Notes: generated by a model from the letters alone, not told the origin. Shown: positions 1 to 14,655, numbered from the stretch's first letter. The stretch: DNA of 64,000 bases from Mycteria americana (GCF_035582795.1 NC_134368.1:33788501-33852500); one strand, 5' to 3'. A program made the numbers and translations.

Positions 1-1579
1 AACAAGAGCTATTAAACAGTCACTATTCTCATTTGTATATTTATGTAATGAATGATTCTAAGCTACATATCATAAAAACACATTTAAATAAATGCAGTCA
101 GAGAAGATATTACTTTCACCAACTGGCTGCCAAAAAAGGCATATTGACATTCGCTTGACATATCTGACTGTAAACAAATGTATTAAGACTAAGTGAACTC
201 CACTTAGCTGGAACTTACATTCAAAGGTATCTTCATGCAATAAACACGAATTCATGTCAGGCAGAACACCATGGCACAGGACACAAGCTTGAAGAGGCTG
301 GACTGGTCACCAGGACTAGAAGTTACCATAAGCCCTTAAATGATTTTACATGCAATAGAAATCTTACTGAGTACAGTAACAAGCCAATCATCAATCCCTT
401 TGAGAAGGTAAAACTGGGTGCATGCCCTGTCTATGGGATTGTAACCCAGGTCTGAGGCTGGAGGAATTTTCTTGGGAGTTAGCCTGGCATCAGAGTCCAC
501 TAACTGAAGAGAGGAAACCAAGAAATCAAACCAATCATGTACGTCCTGTTTTACTTTCCTGTATCCTTTTCCAAACACAATATTTGATTTCACTAGCTTG
601 GCTTTTTACTATAATAAACTTACTTAGCTTTTACATCAGAGCATTACAGATAATGAAAGTGATCTCAGGGGAGCTGCCGAGTCACAGGCATTTCAATCTC
701 TAGGAAGAGATAGGTCTAAATGGCGAGACTGGTCTATCCTCACGTGCCCAGCACAAGGTCAGATATCTCCTAACAGCTTCTCAAGGCTCCAAAGGACAAC
801 TGGAAGCTGGTATCACAGAGAATTATTTAGGGAGAAGTACCTTTCAAGAGAAACTATTAGCTAAAGTCTCCTTGCACTGCAGGAGAACAATGAGGCTGTT
901 CGTGGAATATTTGGCAGGCTACTTGAAGAAAATAACAACTTAGGTCATGACCTAACATGAAGTTTGTTATGTTCAAGAGCTAGGTGGACTACTTCACTGA
1001 AAAGCTAGCCAGCATTCCCTTTGATGTCCAACCTATAATGAAATGATAACAGAATGCGTAGTGTTGTCAGATCGCCACAGGTTTTTTTTCTTTTTATTAT
1101 GTTTCCTTCTTTTGTTTCCCCCAGGATGCTTCAGTTTGCTTGGTTATTTATCTCATTAATGTATATTTTTATGGTCAATCATAATTCCTGAATGTTCATT
1201 TTTATCTGTGGTTTACCGTTGTATGCGCTGGCCTGTCAGATATAAACTGGAAGCTGCAATTAGTTGGGCTAGGGCAGCAACAATGGTGGAGGCAGAGGTC
1301 ATGCCTTATAACATCCCCAAATTGTGACTCTTCATAAATTAAATGGCGGTACTAGCAGAAACACTCTTGTTCTCTAAGGAATGTAACAATCTGAACAAAC
1401 CTTTCTTCCATTACACTTATCTAGAGGGAAGAAATGCCTCCTTCCATACAACTACAACAAAGGCATTCATACAAACATTCACTTTTGCCCTCACTGTCAC
1501 AAGCCCCGAATGTAATTTATCAATTTAGTATGCTTATGTTATGGGTTGTTTTTTTTTTTCTTTCTACTTTGCTGTATTG

Positions 1580-1795
1580 ACTGCAGAGTGGACATATACC
1601 TGGATGTTTACACCCGGACATATACCCCCTCCAGGCCAGCACTGCACTGAGACCCTGTGGCACACACAGCTCACAGCTGTAAAGCCAAATTAGCTCAGGT
1701 GTCCTCGTACCACTTGCATCACTGCGCTTAGATCTAATGCACACAAAAGTAGCATTCACATATTTTACACTTGCAGTGTAGATATGTTCTTGCCA
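1580..1795. repeat. Possible ancient DNA-transposon (MITE-like) remnant
   Basis: The segment ends with CACTTGCAGTGTAGATATG and begins with a related GCAGAGTGGACATATACC, in the same orientation. Motifs of the form GCAGTGTAGACATACC are familiar at the ends of old amniote non-autonomous DNA transposons. A second GGACATATACC lies at about 1617. The interior is richer in C/G than the flanks. No clean terminal inverted repeats or target-site duplication were seen, so this is a weak call and could be unique sequence. Confidence 0.2.
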
Positions 1796-4303
1796 TACAA
1801 TACTGACTTGATTCTGACAAGTGTTGTTTTCAAAGAAAAATGGTCAATAATATTAACACACCTCATGATAGTGGAGGTAGTAACAGTATAGTAACACAGA
1901 GAGCAGATTAGCTTATTGGACTACCTATAAATTACACTTTTTTATTTCTATGTGTACTAGAAAATATATTACTGAGGGAGAACATAATTTGTGGTGATTA
2001 GATTAATTAGACTGCTGGGATTCATTTTTCAAGAGCTTCTATCCTTTTCATGCTTATATAACCCTAAATTGTGACTAAGCCATCATATTAATACAGAGCT
2101 GAAGAGCACTCGCATTCCATATTTTTTGAATATCCCCTAATTGGGAGAGATGATTCAATCTAAGATTCCCATTAAAGTGCCTAGTAAAGAGTGTAATTTT
2201 TTTTCATTTGCCATGATGATGATAACACAAGCATGACATGACAGCTACCTTAAGTTCAGTCAAGAAATTAACAGTCAGTTGTTTGTTTAAAAATTAAGTC
2301 TAAGTCCTTGCCTATATAGCAAAAGGTTATTACAACATTATTCTGCAGTGCTGTATTTTTGCTGATTAATTTGTTTCACAGTGTATGGTGATACACTCAT
2401 CTGCTGACATAAGATTAATTGTCCATCTTTTAATTAAATTTTTAAAGAATGATGGAGAACACTAGACTGTGAGAATATTGATTATATTTTACTAATTTCA
2501 GTCCAATTCTAAACTTTAGATGTAAAAGCTGATTTGAAGCCTACAAACATTTAAGGTATAATGTGGTTTTTGGGTTTTAATCCCAACACACCTTTTCTGC
2601 GCAGTTAGCATTTTCTTTTTATACTCTGTTTAGATGTTAAATATCTATGCAAATCATATACTAATTTACACATAGTCAGAAATAAATAATATAATTATTT
2701 TGTTACCAGGCATATGTTCCCAGGCATAATTGTTTCATTCAAGTAATTTTATCTATTGATATCAATTAAAGAATCATCATAGTGTAAATGGTAAGTCTGG
2801 AACACATTACTTTTGTCTGTGCTAATTTTTATCATGAACAGAGATCTCAAGAACTTAAGCATATTGATTCTGTAGGACTGGTGATCACACCCAAATCATG
2901 GCAAGTCTTTCTATTGACTGAGTTTTGGAAAATGAAGGAACAGAAGTTGTTCCTTCCTGCAGTTCTCTTTGTTCTAGATCATCTGAATAAAATTTGTTTC
3001 ATCACAGATTCTGTCCTCCAGTTTCCACCTATACCACAGTACATATAAACTTCAATTGCTTGGCAAGAAATTTGTCAGCAGTACTTAGTGAACAAACATA
3101 TCCAAGAAGTTTTGTAGACTGAGGCAAATTTTTAGCAAATTATGACTACAGTCCGAGTGAAACAAAACAAGTCCGACATCTCTTGCTTAATTAACCATTT
3201 TTACATATTTCTGATTACGTTTGTGTCAAGAATAATTTGTTTTGACATAATATTTCAGACAGTTGTTACAAATAAAATCAAGCAAGTAATTTTACTTTCT
3301 ATAAATGTCCTTGAGCTGAAAGGCATTCTTTCATCTTCTTTACTGCTGACTTTTTCTTAAAAAGCTGCAGATTTTTTCAGTGTTTGAAGGTTAAGAGCTT
3401 TGAAAATAAAAATTAAAATATCCATTAACAAAACAAAAAAAACCTCAAGGTTACCCATTGTATTAAAATATCACACAGATTATAAACTCAAAGAGTACTC
3501 TTATAAACATGCTTTCAATTATCTGAAAGAGGCCACTGAATTTCATTTGGTCACTCCTGAAACAAGCTGTAACTTTGGACTACAATATATCTGTAAGAAT
3601 GGCATTCAGTCTTGATTTCAAGTGACAGAGAATATCTGGAGAAGTCTTTCAAACAGCACACTGCTAATATTGTTGACGTTTTGCACCTTACTTTGTTTGA
3701 ATGAATCTAACTTCAGTTTCTAATCACTGATTCTTATTAATGTCTTTTTCATATATGTTAAAGACCTCTTGTCAGGTGTCTTTCTCACATATACCTGTCG
3801 ACTGTAATCATGTTATGCTGTACTCTTCTTTGGAATTAAATAGTTTGAACTTCCTTAGCCTTTACTGTAAGATAAGCTAGAGCTTACATTAATTATGTGA
3901 ATATTTAGCCTTTATACATTGTTCTGGTTTTAACTGCATTTCATGAAGTGTAGGTACTATATGTAGATATAATGTTCCAATTTTCGTCTCACTAGTTGCT
4001 ATAGAAAAGCAGTAGTACTCTCCTAATTCAATTTGATATCTTTTTACTTATGCATGGGAGAATTGTGTTAGAGAACCACCACATGGCTACTGCATGGCAA
4101 TGAGAGGTCATGTTACATGAGTTACTAACATAACCCCTAGGTCACACGTAATTGCTGTTTTTCTATCCTGCAACTGTTCTCTAAATTTGTTCTTATGTTT
4201 TGGCTTCCATTTACTGTTATTAGAACTTGGTACCCAAGTTTAATAAATTAATGTAAATGATCTTTTTTTTAAAATGCAAGAGGATGCAGCATGAGGCTTC
4301 AAA

Positions 4304-4334
4304 GGGGGGGGGGGGGGGGAGAGAGAGAGAGAGA
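4304..4334 (+). repeat. G16 run followed by (GA)n, homopurine tract
   Basis: Sixteen consecutive G are followed directly by an AG/GA dinucleotide run of about 15 bases, giving a roughly 31-base pure purine strand. Such tracts can form triplex (H-DNA) or quadruplex structures and are prone to length error in sequencing and assembly. Confidence 0.9.
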
Positions 4335-5830
4335 TGATGTATGACTGGCAATAGTGGTTCCTGAAGCTCTCAATATACACAGCTTATGGAGGCATGTTAG
4401 TCCTGATTAACCTTATGAAGTTCACAATATGCAGGTTGGCAGTTCTTATGGGTACTATCATTTTTATTCTTTAAGATATCACCCCAATTTCATATTAGGG
4501 AAACAGAAGGATGTAGCGAAAAAGTTGTCCATCAGTTCCATGTCTTCACAGACTAGCAGGGGAAGCAGAGAGAAGGGAGATTCTTCTCACTGCCCACAAG
4601 GACTCTGATACTGTATTCCCTCTCTTCCCTCTAATACAGCCATATAGGTAAGCTTTAATATAAATGTAAATGAAATGTTTAAAATGTATCTACACATAGG
4701 GGACAAGACTGCCTTGTGATATCTTGAAAGACTTGTTCAGTAGAGAAAAACTCTTTCTCTTAGTATGAGTATTTTAAATAGCATGCAGCATTCAAAGAAT
4801 GCTGAAATGATTTCAGAGTGATAAAAATGAAGGGCTGCTGGGAGACATTCATAGCCTGTAAACTGAGCTGCCATCGCAATGGTAGAATCTACTAGTCTTC
4901 CCATTTGGAGAATCTCTCCTGAAGACTTTCAAGAGGGTGACTAAGGCCTGTCTCCAGTGGAATTCATGATTTTTTTAGGAAATAAATAGGTATCAGCAAA
5001 AATCGCTCTCATATTAAATACAAAGTAGGAGACATACCAGTACTTTGAAACATGTGATCTTTCAGGAACAATAGTATTAAAAGTAATAATAGTTAGAAGC
5101 CTAGGAAATTCAGTGTCATTTTCTATCCACAGTAAGTTAGAATTGCTTTCTGTGAGGAATAAATATCCATAGGGATGCAAAAGAAGTCATTAAGAAAATT
5201 ATAATATTTTACTCCGCTTATTATAGGTCATTAAAATGTTTCCTTTACCTTCGCTTAATATCAGATGTTTAAAATTATCCTCATATGCTTGATGACTATA
5301 ATAATTTACATATTTATGTTGTTGCTTACTTTATTAAGTAAAATATTTAGGATAGTTAAACTTACAAAATCCTTTTCCTCTGAAAACGTCATATGCAAAA
5401 GCTTCAATACACGTGTCTATTTTTGTTATGCCAGAGAGATACACTTTAAGTTACCATGTTTTGGTTTTGCCTTCCTAGAACCCTTTTTCTAGATCACAGG
5501 GAGAGCTATTGAAAGCTGGAACTTAGTGGTTTAAGTAAACTTATTGTTTTGGTTAAAGCAATAAACGGCACAGAGGAGTTTCTTACAGAGCAGAATCCTG
5601 CTTCCTCTTTGAAGAACTTTGGGTTTTTTTCTGGGATCTTAAAGAGATTCATACATTGCCTATCCATCCATGGTCTAGCCATCTCTCACAAACTGACTCT
5701 AGGGCCTTTTATCATATTTTCATTCATCACACACTCTCTAGAGAAAATTGGGCCTTTTATACTCACACAAAAAAGTCTGAAAGTGATGAGTACTAAAAAG
5801 AGGCAATTAAAATTTTGTGTGCTATCAGCG

Positions 5831-5856
5831 TTCACCTAAGAGTAAGCTTAGGTGAA
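5831..5856. repeat. Perfect 10-bp inverted repeat (hairpin)
   Basis: TTCACCTAAG and its exact complement CTTAGGTGAA are separated by the six bases AGTAAG. This is a short hairpin in otherwise unremarkable intergenic sequence. No poly-T or gene end follows it, so it is not called a terminator or an RNA gene. Confidence 0.85.
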
Positions 5857-7089
5857 TACATGTTAATTCTCTCTTAATATCATTCCTTAAGAGATTATTT
5901 ATAACTGAAATGTTGCTATTGCAGCTGACTAACTCTGTAATGGCTTACTTAAAGAGACTAAACACTTATTTTTAGTTTCATCTGATATTCTTGTCACCTT
6001 TACTGATTAAAAATTGTTTTGACTATCCACAAGAAACAATATTCGGTAGTCCTTAAATTATATTATTTTGACTAATCAAACATTAATTTGTTCTTCCATG
6101 AAAAGCAAACAAACTGAACTGGTGTTTAACAGAAATATTTAGTATCTTCAAGTAAAACAGCATTTCAATAGTCTGTTACAATTATTATTGGAACAGATTA
6201 AACCTTATTCTGTGCAATAAAAAGACTCATTACTGATGCAGAAATGATGTATGTTTGTCTTAACTTTCCTAGAGAAGAAATAACTAGCATTCTCAAAGGT
6301 GTCATTTTTATTTAAACCTTTCCATAGGGAGACATGTAAAAGACATTGTTACTGAAATAACCACCTGTGCTGCTTGACTTGGGATTTTTTCGTACTCCTC
6401 TCTTTTCATTTGTTTATGAAATATTCATACCTAAGACTAGTAAGTATTTTCATGTCCTTAATTTTGATGATCCTCGAGACACAGCAAAAATGATCTTGGT
6501 GTGCTGCACCATGTCCCTAAATTAGCATCCACCATGACAGTTATCAAGACAATGATTTAAATTGGGACTATAATTTTTCAATACTATAATTTTTTAGGAT
6601 TTTTGTGCCCTCTGTCCCTCAATATATTCCTGTCTTCCACATAGGTCCTATACCCACTATATATTTACCGTTGTATCTCCAGAAATCAAAAGCCAGACTT
6701 TGTGTGGCAAAAGAAAGCTCCTATTCTAGGCAACCATTAGGAAATGTGAGGTTCAGGGTTCTCAGGGAAGTAATTGTAGTGACTGTACTTCAAAATGCAG
6801 ACCACTTTTGATTAATTCACCCAAAGTTTTAGATTTATACATTATATTTCCACGCATGGTGTTCATTTGTCCCAACTTCTACCAACCAAGTTTGATGTCT
6901 ACTCTGAAATAAGCTGCCTATGCTGTCAATGAAATTAAGTGCTCTCAAAGAGTGACTCATCTGATCCCCCCAAAAAGTTATCTGAAATAGCTGGTATCTT
7001 TGATTAGTTTAGAAAAATTTAACTCAAACAGAATTAGGTGACGTGAATCCACCTTGTAACCCCAGCAGGGATCACTTTGACTGTCAGTC

Positions 7090-7237
7090 AAGTGCTGTCA
7101 TGCCTGTCAGTGTTCAAGAAGCATTTGGACAATGCTCTTAGATATATGGTTTAACTTTTAGGTTGTCCTGTGTAGAGGCAAGAGTTGGACTCAATGATCT
7201 TCCTGGGTCCCTTCCAACTCAGGATATTCTATGATTC
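7090..7237 (+). mobile_element. CR1 LINE, 3'-end fragment (sense)
   Basis: The fragment matches the CR1 3' end: it contains TTCAAGAAGCATTTGGACAA, then GAGTTGGACTCAATGATCTT, CCCTTCCAACTCAGGATATT and the terminal CTATGATTC. It is severely 5'-truncated, with no reverse-transcriptase coding left. It belongs to the same CR1 subgroup as the copy at 16129-16440, sharing the unusual internal stretch ATATGGTTTAACTTTTAG. Confidence 0.9.
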
Positions 7238-10200
7238 ATATCAAACATTTACTTCGGTCTTGATTCTGGAGTGAGGTATTAAAATTCATAAGCAATTTCA
7301 CATTCTTTTTTATAATCAAATGCCAAACTTTGAGTTTTCATAGGAAATAGCATAGCTGTTGAGAGGGGAATGGATTATGGTGACACTCTTTCAAGAATTA
7401 CATGTGACCACTGGCAGAGTTTTTAAGTTTTATTTTGCTACTATTTGCCAACAATGGAAAATTTCAAAAAGCTTTTTAGCCCAGATGTTCATGAGCAAGA
7501 ACTGGACAGCTGATCCACAAATCAAGTATATAGCTTCACCATCATTCTAACCTATTTAAGCTATTGAATATACAAACTTCTTAAAGACAAAATAAAATGT
7601 AAGTTCTAAATTAATTGGAAAATTGTATGAATTTGCAGTTATTATAGAATAGTTAAAAACCATATTCATTATTTGCAAATGATTTTGCTGTTCATTGTGG
7701 AACTGAAATATTTTTTCTAAATGTTTTAGGTTTCACTTTCCTAACTCAAGTTTTTCACAATCCAGTATTGTTGATATATGTCTGTACTTTTCTTCAAGGT
7801 TAAAAATAATATTATAGATGATACACCACTGCTTACAGATAAAGTAAGTTTTAGAATAACATTACCCAAAACCATGTTAAACAACCAAACCAAAACAAGG
7901 TTTGTAACAAGGCTAAGAAAAAAACGAATCCAAATCCAAATCCACTCAAAATACAACTATGAAGATAAAGATCCCACTATACATTTATGCATAATAAATT
8001 ATTTTCCTAATTCACTCTTTAAGTACACATATGCACAGAGAAAGAGAGAAGCACACTACATTGATACTTTCTCGACAGATAAAAGCTCTGTCTGCTTACA
8101 AATTTTTATTGCACGTACTAACTTACAAGCACTATGTGTTATTTACTTGCCTGTCACATTTTTTCCAGCCTTCTCCATTTCTTTATAAAATGTTTCTTGT
8201 GGAGTCCCAAGAGATACTTGCACAGTGTTTCTTAGTGCCTGACAGTCTGAACAATCCCAGGAAGTCTAAATGTCATCGCGTTGCTTATACCCCCATCTCC
8301 CTATCCTACAGCTGTACTGTAACAGCCTGAGAGTTGTTAACAAGGGTCAGGATCCCTAACCATAACTATTTGTGCTTTATCAATATGGGTGCAAAATTAG
8401 ACAAATCAGTAATGCAATCTGAGCTTTGGTCCTGCTCTCCAGTATAAGACCCCCCATTGCTGATACACGCATATATACATCTACGTATATATTTATATCT
8501 TTAAATATAATATGTACTAAGAAAATTCTTGGTTATGCTTAGATTGCTGTTTTAGTTTTCCTGAACATATGGATGATTCTATTTTGTATGTCAGTCTGTT
8601 TATCCAAGATAACATGCAATGCATTCATCATAATAATATGAAATTAATTTATGAACAAAGCAAAGCGTGCAAACCAAAAGAAATTCAAATGTACGGTGTG
8701 TTGGTGTACATGTAAATTATTTTGTTGTTCAATTCCATCTCGTAATTTTTTTGTATAATATTTATTGGAATCCTAGTTGAAGTCAGTGAAATAGCACAAT
8801 GATAGAAAAATTTACATCACTTGAATTGTACACATCAATAAGAAGTTCACTAAAATTAAACATAGTGAAAAATACCAAAGTGAAGACGGTATGAGGTTTT
8901 GTAGTCAATCTGGTTTCATAGCACTTATCTTTTCTATTGCAAAAGGGGTATAAAGCATGCTAATAAAAGTTATGTGCAACAGCGAACACAGCATGCTTTG
9001 CTGCAAGTATCATAGCTGTATTCCCAAGGAAAGGATCAGTGCTTTGAAAAGATTATGAAAAGATTGTTAGTGTGGTTTCAATTTAAGAAGGTATTTTCTT
9101 TTGTTTAGGGGGAAAAAAAAAACCAAACCAAAACCAAAAGGAGGAATGTAGTAGTTCATTTCATAAACAGGTAAGCTTGGATGGCTGACAGGTAGCTAGG
9201 TAGTTTTATCTTCTTTACTCAGAGTAAACAAAGTCCAGAACAGGAATCAGCAACTGCTACACTACTGCCAACCATACACCATGAGCAGATTTTTTTCTAA
9301 TGGCATGCATCAGGATCTGTGTACTGCCAAAACCCAAGAGCCTCAGTATCTAGAAAAGCACATCTGTGAGAGGCAATAGTCCTAGTAATGACAGCAATTG
9401 ATTAATGGCAACTTGCCTCTCTGGGAGGCAGCATCTCCCAGCAACTCGTAAGTTTTGTTTTGCACACTTCATCTTTAATAGGAGAAATAAAAAATATAAC
9501 TCAGTACACCACCCTTCAGACCTGACTTGGATGTGATGTGGCTCATTGGTTAGAGAGAGATCAACGGGGCATGAACAAAAAAGAGCTCTCTGAAGGCTGA
9601 TGGCTGAAAGCCAGAAGATATCATTCCATTTGATTGTAGGAGTAAATCCATCTTTCAACATTAAAGTTTGCAACTTCTGACCTGTGACTGTTAAATGACC
9701 ACATATAAGTAGTAAAAGATTGTCCTTAAGAAACTATTTTTGTCCAGAAGTTTGTAATCTTTTCTCTTGGAAGCAGCCCTTGCTACTGCCTTTGACATTT
9801 TGTCTGTATCGTAACCTACACACCACACCTATCTCCTGAAGAACAGGATTATACTAATATGGATCACTTTCCAAGCCTATTACCTCTACAAATTTCAGAT
9901 ATAGGAATTAGAACAGAACTCTGAATTTCTTGCAGAAAGTTCTGACACATTATTTATTTTGATCCCAAAGGACAATGAAATTTACCTTTTTTTCATATCC
10001 TTGAAATTTTAATTAAGAAACGTCAAAATATTTTAGCTTCATTAATTTTAAGGAAACATGTAAGCATTCCCAGAGCTAAGATGTTTCATCACAGCTTAAT
10101 CAAATGACCAAACTGCTTCATTTCAGGTCAGTTCGATATTAAATTGTACTAAACAAATTCCAATTCCTTTTTCCATGAAGCTGTAGCACATAAGCCTCGT

Positions 10201-13200
10201 GTGACATTTCTCTCATTGGGCCAGGCTGCTATTGTAACTAAATGTTCCAGTGATGGGCTTCATAAAAACCAAAACCATACTGCTGAATGGGTGTGTAGTT
10301 TTAGAGGATGTAATGCTGTATTCCTGCAGAAAATGTTGGGGGTTTGTGGAAATTTTTTCAAGTTAAAAAAAAAGTCCAAGAAAAATACCCTAAATAAAAT
10401 TAATGGTGACTCAAAGAAGTAGCAGATGATACATGACAACCACAGCAGTAACTTGGTTTTTTTATATGGCTGGATATGGCTGCCTAACTCCTATAACTCT
10501 TCTGTCAGGACTTGACTGGCTGTAGCAAAGGTCAGGTTTAAATTTAAGGGGATTACTTAAAAAGAAAAAAATGTTGGCTTGAGTTTCACCTATAAACCTT
10601 TGGATAATTATATTAAACTTTCTAGTTCTGAGAACTGATTTTCCTCACTCATGAATACAAATCAAATAGCACACAAAGAATATTCTTATTCCAAGGAAAA
10701 AAAAAGCTAATGAAGTAGGTACACAAGATAAGAATAACTAATTATTTAAGTGTTACTAAAATGCTTTTAAACAGTTCACATTTTTTTTTCTTCTGGGGAA
10801 CTGTTAGGCTACTGTTTTCCTCTCATGCAATAATCTTCACTCACTCTTTAAAGTTTTTTAAGTGCTTCTGGATTGCAAGGTCTGATTTGAGCTAATCTGA
10901 TCTGTTGGTTTGTCATGTTCATGTTAGCTGCTCCTATTTCAGTCTCCATAGCCAAGCTTCACTGCACTCCTTGTCTCCAGAGCCACACGTTAGGCAGCTG
11001 CTTGCTCCCCTACCTGTTTTAATTTGCTATTGTTTTAGGCACCTTCACTCCATTGCCTGCTCCTGCACTCATCCTGTCTCTGCTATCTGAGCCTCGTGCT
11101 GCTTTTTTTGCTCCGATAACCACTCTAGCCAACTCCCACAGCTTTCCTCACTGGTTATTGTATCACCTCTTAGGAGGGTTCATGTAATAATGAGGAAGAG
11201 CATAGTCTTCCAGCTCACAGAAGGCTTTTAAACACTCCTGTTTAACACATCTTCCAGGAAAGTTTAAGTTCACAAGGAATGCATAGGCCACTTTTTTTCT
11301 CTCTTAAACCTTAAGAAGACTTTTATGCAAAATGTACCACCCTTGTTGTCCCAGTGTCTTACATTTGCATCCCAGTACCAAATTCTGTTTTCTAAGGTCA
11401 GGACACTCATCCCAGGCACTTTTACACAGTTATTTGGGCCAGATATATGCATGCTATTACAAATACAAACTATCTTTATAATTTTATGACAGAACTAACT
11501 CAACAGAGCTAACTTTGAAGAACAATAACAAAACTGATGTAAAACAATCAGATTTCATGTAATCCTTTCCAGTAATTTCCCCTTCTCCAGCACTGCACTT
11601 CTTTTCCAGGCTTTTACTTTTTCCTCTGTCATTCCTTGAGAAGGAAGGGATGTTTTCCTTTCACTTCCAGGTTCATATTCATACATGTCATGATACAGCA
11701 GCTATGCCTGTGTGTAGTATCTATGAGGCTAGTTCTATCAGCGTGGACTCCAGACAGCCTCAGAGTACAAAATACGTAGGAAAACAGTTTACAGTTGCAG
11801 GTTCACTGGGTCACTTGTTGTATAGTACATCCCAGCTATTGCATCAGCTGTGTGAAGTCTTCTTTATCCAGTCAGCTAGGAAAAAACAGTCAGGCATATG
11901 AAAGTTCTGATTTGTATGGAACTCTGGTTAGAAATCTTAGTAGAAAAGAAGTAAAGCCATCCATATCGCTGTTTCCTGCGTGGGGTCAGGACTTCAGGTG
12001 CCTGAAAATGGAGATTTTTGATTCAAAATAAATGTAAGGATTTTGATAGAATTCCATTGTGTCAAAGAAACTTCTTAGTCTTTTCAGGGAACAAAGATCT
12101 CCCAGTGGTTTTCACGTTCTCAGTAGTTTTAATGCTCTTTTCATACATTGAAAATGTGAAAGGTCTGCGGTTTATTAGGCTCAGGAGGAGACCAATAAGT
12201 TTCCAAACAAGGTTCCAATGAAATCACCTTCTGGATTTAGCCAGAGTGGCCTGAGATTTTTTAATGAAAAGTTATTTTTTTAGCACACTAATCAAGATAT
12301 GCCTCTCTTGATCCAGTGCAAAGTTTCTATTGAATTCCTAGCTCCTAAATAAACAGAAGGAAAAAAGGTCTTTTCTAAAACAGACAGTTCTGATCAATAG
12401 GTATATCCTGTCTCTATAGAGCAGAGGTCTGTGTTAGAAACCTCTGTAACCCAATATAACAATGGCTATTTTATTTTATTCTTTTTCTAATAACTTACTA
12501 TCCTTGTCCTCCTTTTTGGGGTGGAGCAGGGAGGCAGACACCATGGGTGACCTGCAATACTATGTTCACGCTATGTTCACTAGGTCGCTTAGCTTATTGT
12601 GTGATTAATTACAGTAATTACTTAGAAGTGGCTAGCATAGTATAGGGCTACTGATAGTGGGAATACTGAGACACTTTTTGTCACAGTCATGTTGAAGCAT
12701 TTGTACTAATACAAGTAATACAAGAGAGACTATCTTGGAAGTGTAGGCTTCTCAAGCATATGGCTGCCTTGCTTCCCAATAAGTTGTTCCTGCTGTTCCT
12801 TTTTAGCCACACCCTAGAAAGTGGGTGTTAGAATATTTGTAAGTGGATGTTTTAAAACAGATAGCAGTTTTCCAGGCCGTAAAAAGGCCAGTTCCATTAA
12901 AAGCCGTATTCTTATCTGAAAAAACACCCCACCCATCTGAGGTTAATGCAGCCTCAGAGATTAATAGTAGCACCAGGGGTTCCATAACTGAAATAGGATC
13001 TCTCTCTCCTCAGTTCACAAAAAAAGACAGAAAAAATGAGGTATAGTGACTTCTTCATCCCTTTCTTACCCAGCTCACACCGGGGAGGATAGGTCCACAT
13101 GCTCCAGAAGACATTGGACCTCCAAAACACTGGAACACATATGGAACAACCAAAGCTTCTCACCTCTAATCTTCCTACATTCACTTCACTCATCCATGTG

Positions 13201-14499
13201 ACCCTCTTCCTGTGTCCTGTCTTCTCTTCCATTTCCTTCTGTTTTCAGTCTTTCTTTTGAAGTCATTCCTTCCCCATTTGCAAATGTTCAGCTATTTACT
13301 GAACAGCGTAAATTTTGGGTAACTGAGATCTGGAGTGACAGGATCTGTGATTTCTCTTAAAAAGTTGGCATATGGACATCACCTTTTTTGAAGACTTATG
13401 GCAGCCTGGTGTCTGAACTCAAAGTCTATAGTCAAGGGCTGTTGCGCCAACCTTCCTAAATACTTGAGAAGTAGGGCCCAGATTGCATACCACTTTTGAT
13501 TATTATTGTCCAATGACATTCAGAATCTGATGGATGTAGATAACACATGGTCTGAACTCTCTTGACCTTAGACACTTAGATCAATCTTAAGTGTCTGGTA
13601 GATTATTTGAATACAATCTACAATTCCTATGGATATAAATAACTTCTGAAAGGCACACTGCAAATATAACCGAAAGGAACACAACGGCCTATTTAATATT
13701 TTAAATGCTCAGTGCTAAGATGTCAGCAGTATCATCAAATTAGCATCTGATATTATCGTCAAAATACCATCTAAAAATTCTGTGCCCAAAATAAACAGAT
13801 ACTTTTGAATACTCTCTCAGTGCCTCAGCTTTCTATTTTATTATGGTGTTTTGATTATAAAATGAATAAAATTTGAGTGATATAGCAAAATCTCTGAAGA
13901 AATGAATAGTTCCGTCTTCACAGCCTTTAACACAGATGCATATAAATAATTAATGTAGCATAAGGTGAGTACTTGGAATTTTAGGAAAAAAAGAAGAAAA
14001 TATTAAGTATATGCTCACTAATTTAACATTACCTACCCCGTGCACTGCAGTGTGTACTTTTAGGGAAACAAATATGTGCTTACTGATTTGGAGACTGTAC
14101 CATGAACGAGAGTATCAAATTAAAGCTGCATGGTTAATGCTCTGGGAATTAAATTCAAATTAATTGTATTAGTGTATTACATTAATATTATTTTCTGCAA
14201 AGAAGGTTTTCTGTGTGAATAGTGAAATCTGAAAAGCGTACACATGCAAACGTGTAGAAAAGAAGGGTCCTTAGTTTTCTTTTTTTTTTTACGCAGCCTT
14301 GATTCACGATTGCACTTTGTGCTTCAGGTAGCTGTGGCAGGGCATGTGCAGCAGCAGGTAAAGCTGCTCACCCCAACGCCAGGTGGGCTGAAATACCCGC
14401 CACCTTGCTGGGGAGCACCACTACTTCTGGGGCCGCAGCCCTGGTGCAACATACTGCCCCGATAAAGCTGCCAGCAAGCCTCCATCGTACACCACCTGC
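7238..14499. other. Upstream intergenic DNA, no gene recognised
   Basis: AT-rich sequence continuing to the CpG island. The longest open frame is 136 codons at 7778-8188 (+), lysine/isoleucine rich, with no recognisable domain and overlapped by other chance frames; not called. GC content and CG dinucleotides rise only after about 14300. A stretch at 14330-14500 is GC-richer but CpG-poor and could be an island shore. No CR1 or other repeat family was recognised apart from A-rich and T-rich runs (for example near 9111-9140). Confidence 0.55.
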
Positions 14500-14655
14500 A
14501 TGTAGGGCTGAGCGTGCAGCGGCCTGCCAGGTGCCCAGCACCAAGGCCCACCTCAGCGGCGGCCCCGGACAGGCCCCGCCGCCGCGCCCCCGGCCCCGCC
14601 GCCGAAATGGCGTCGAACGGCCCCAGGAGGCACGAGGCGAGGCGAGCGGGAGAGG

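Larger units (their letters stand above)
1..7089. other. Upstream intergenic DNA, no gene recognised
   Basis: AT-rich, non-coding in appearance. Open frames here are at most about 96 codons, on both strands, without domain signatures or flanking splice/promoter logic, so none is called. Visible structure is limited to a homopurine tract (4304-4334), a hairpin (5831-5856) and a possible very old transposon remnant (about 1580-1795), each listed separately. By vertebrate synteny (SGCZ-TUSC3-MSR1 in human) this would be the gap on the SGCZ side of TUSC3; that placement is inference, and no SGCZ exon was seen. Confidence 0.6.

Noticed and set aside
7778..8188. 136-codon open frame on the + strand
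   Set aside because: No domain, low-complexity Lys/Ile composition, overlapped by other chance frames, no splice or promoter context.
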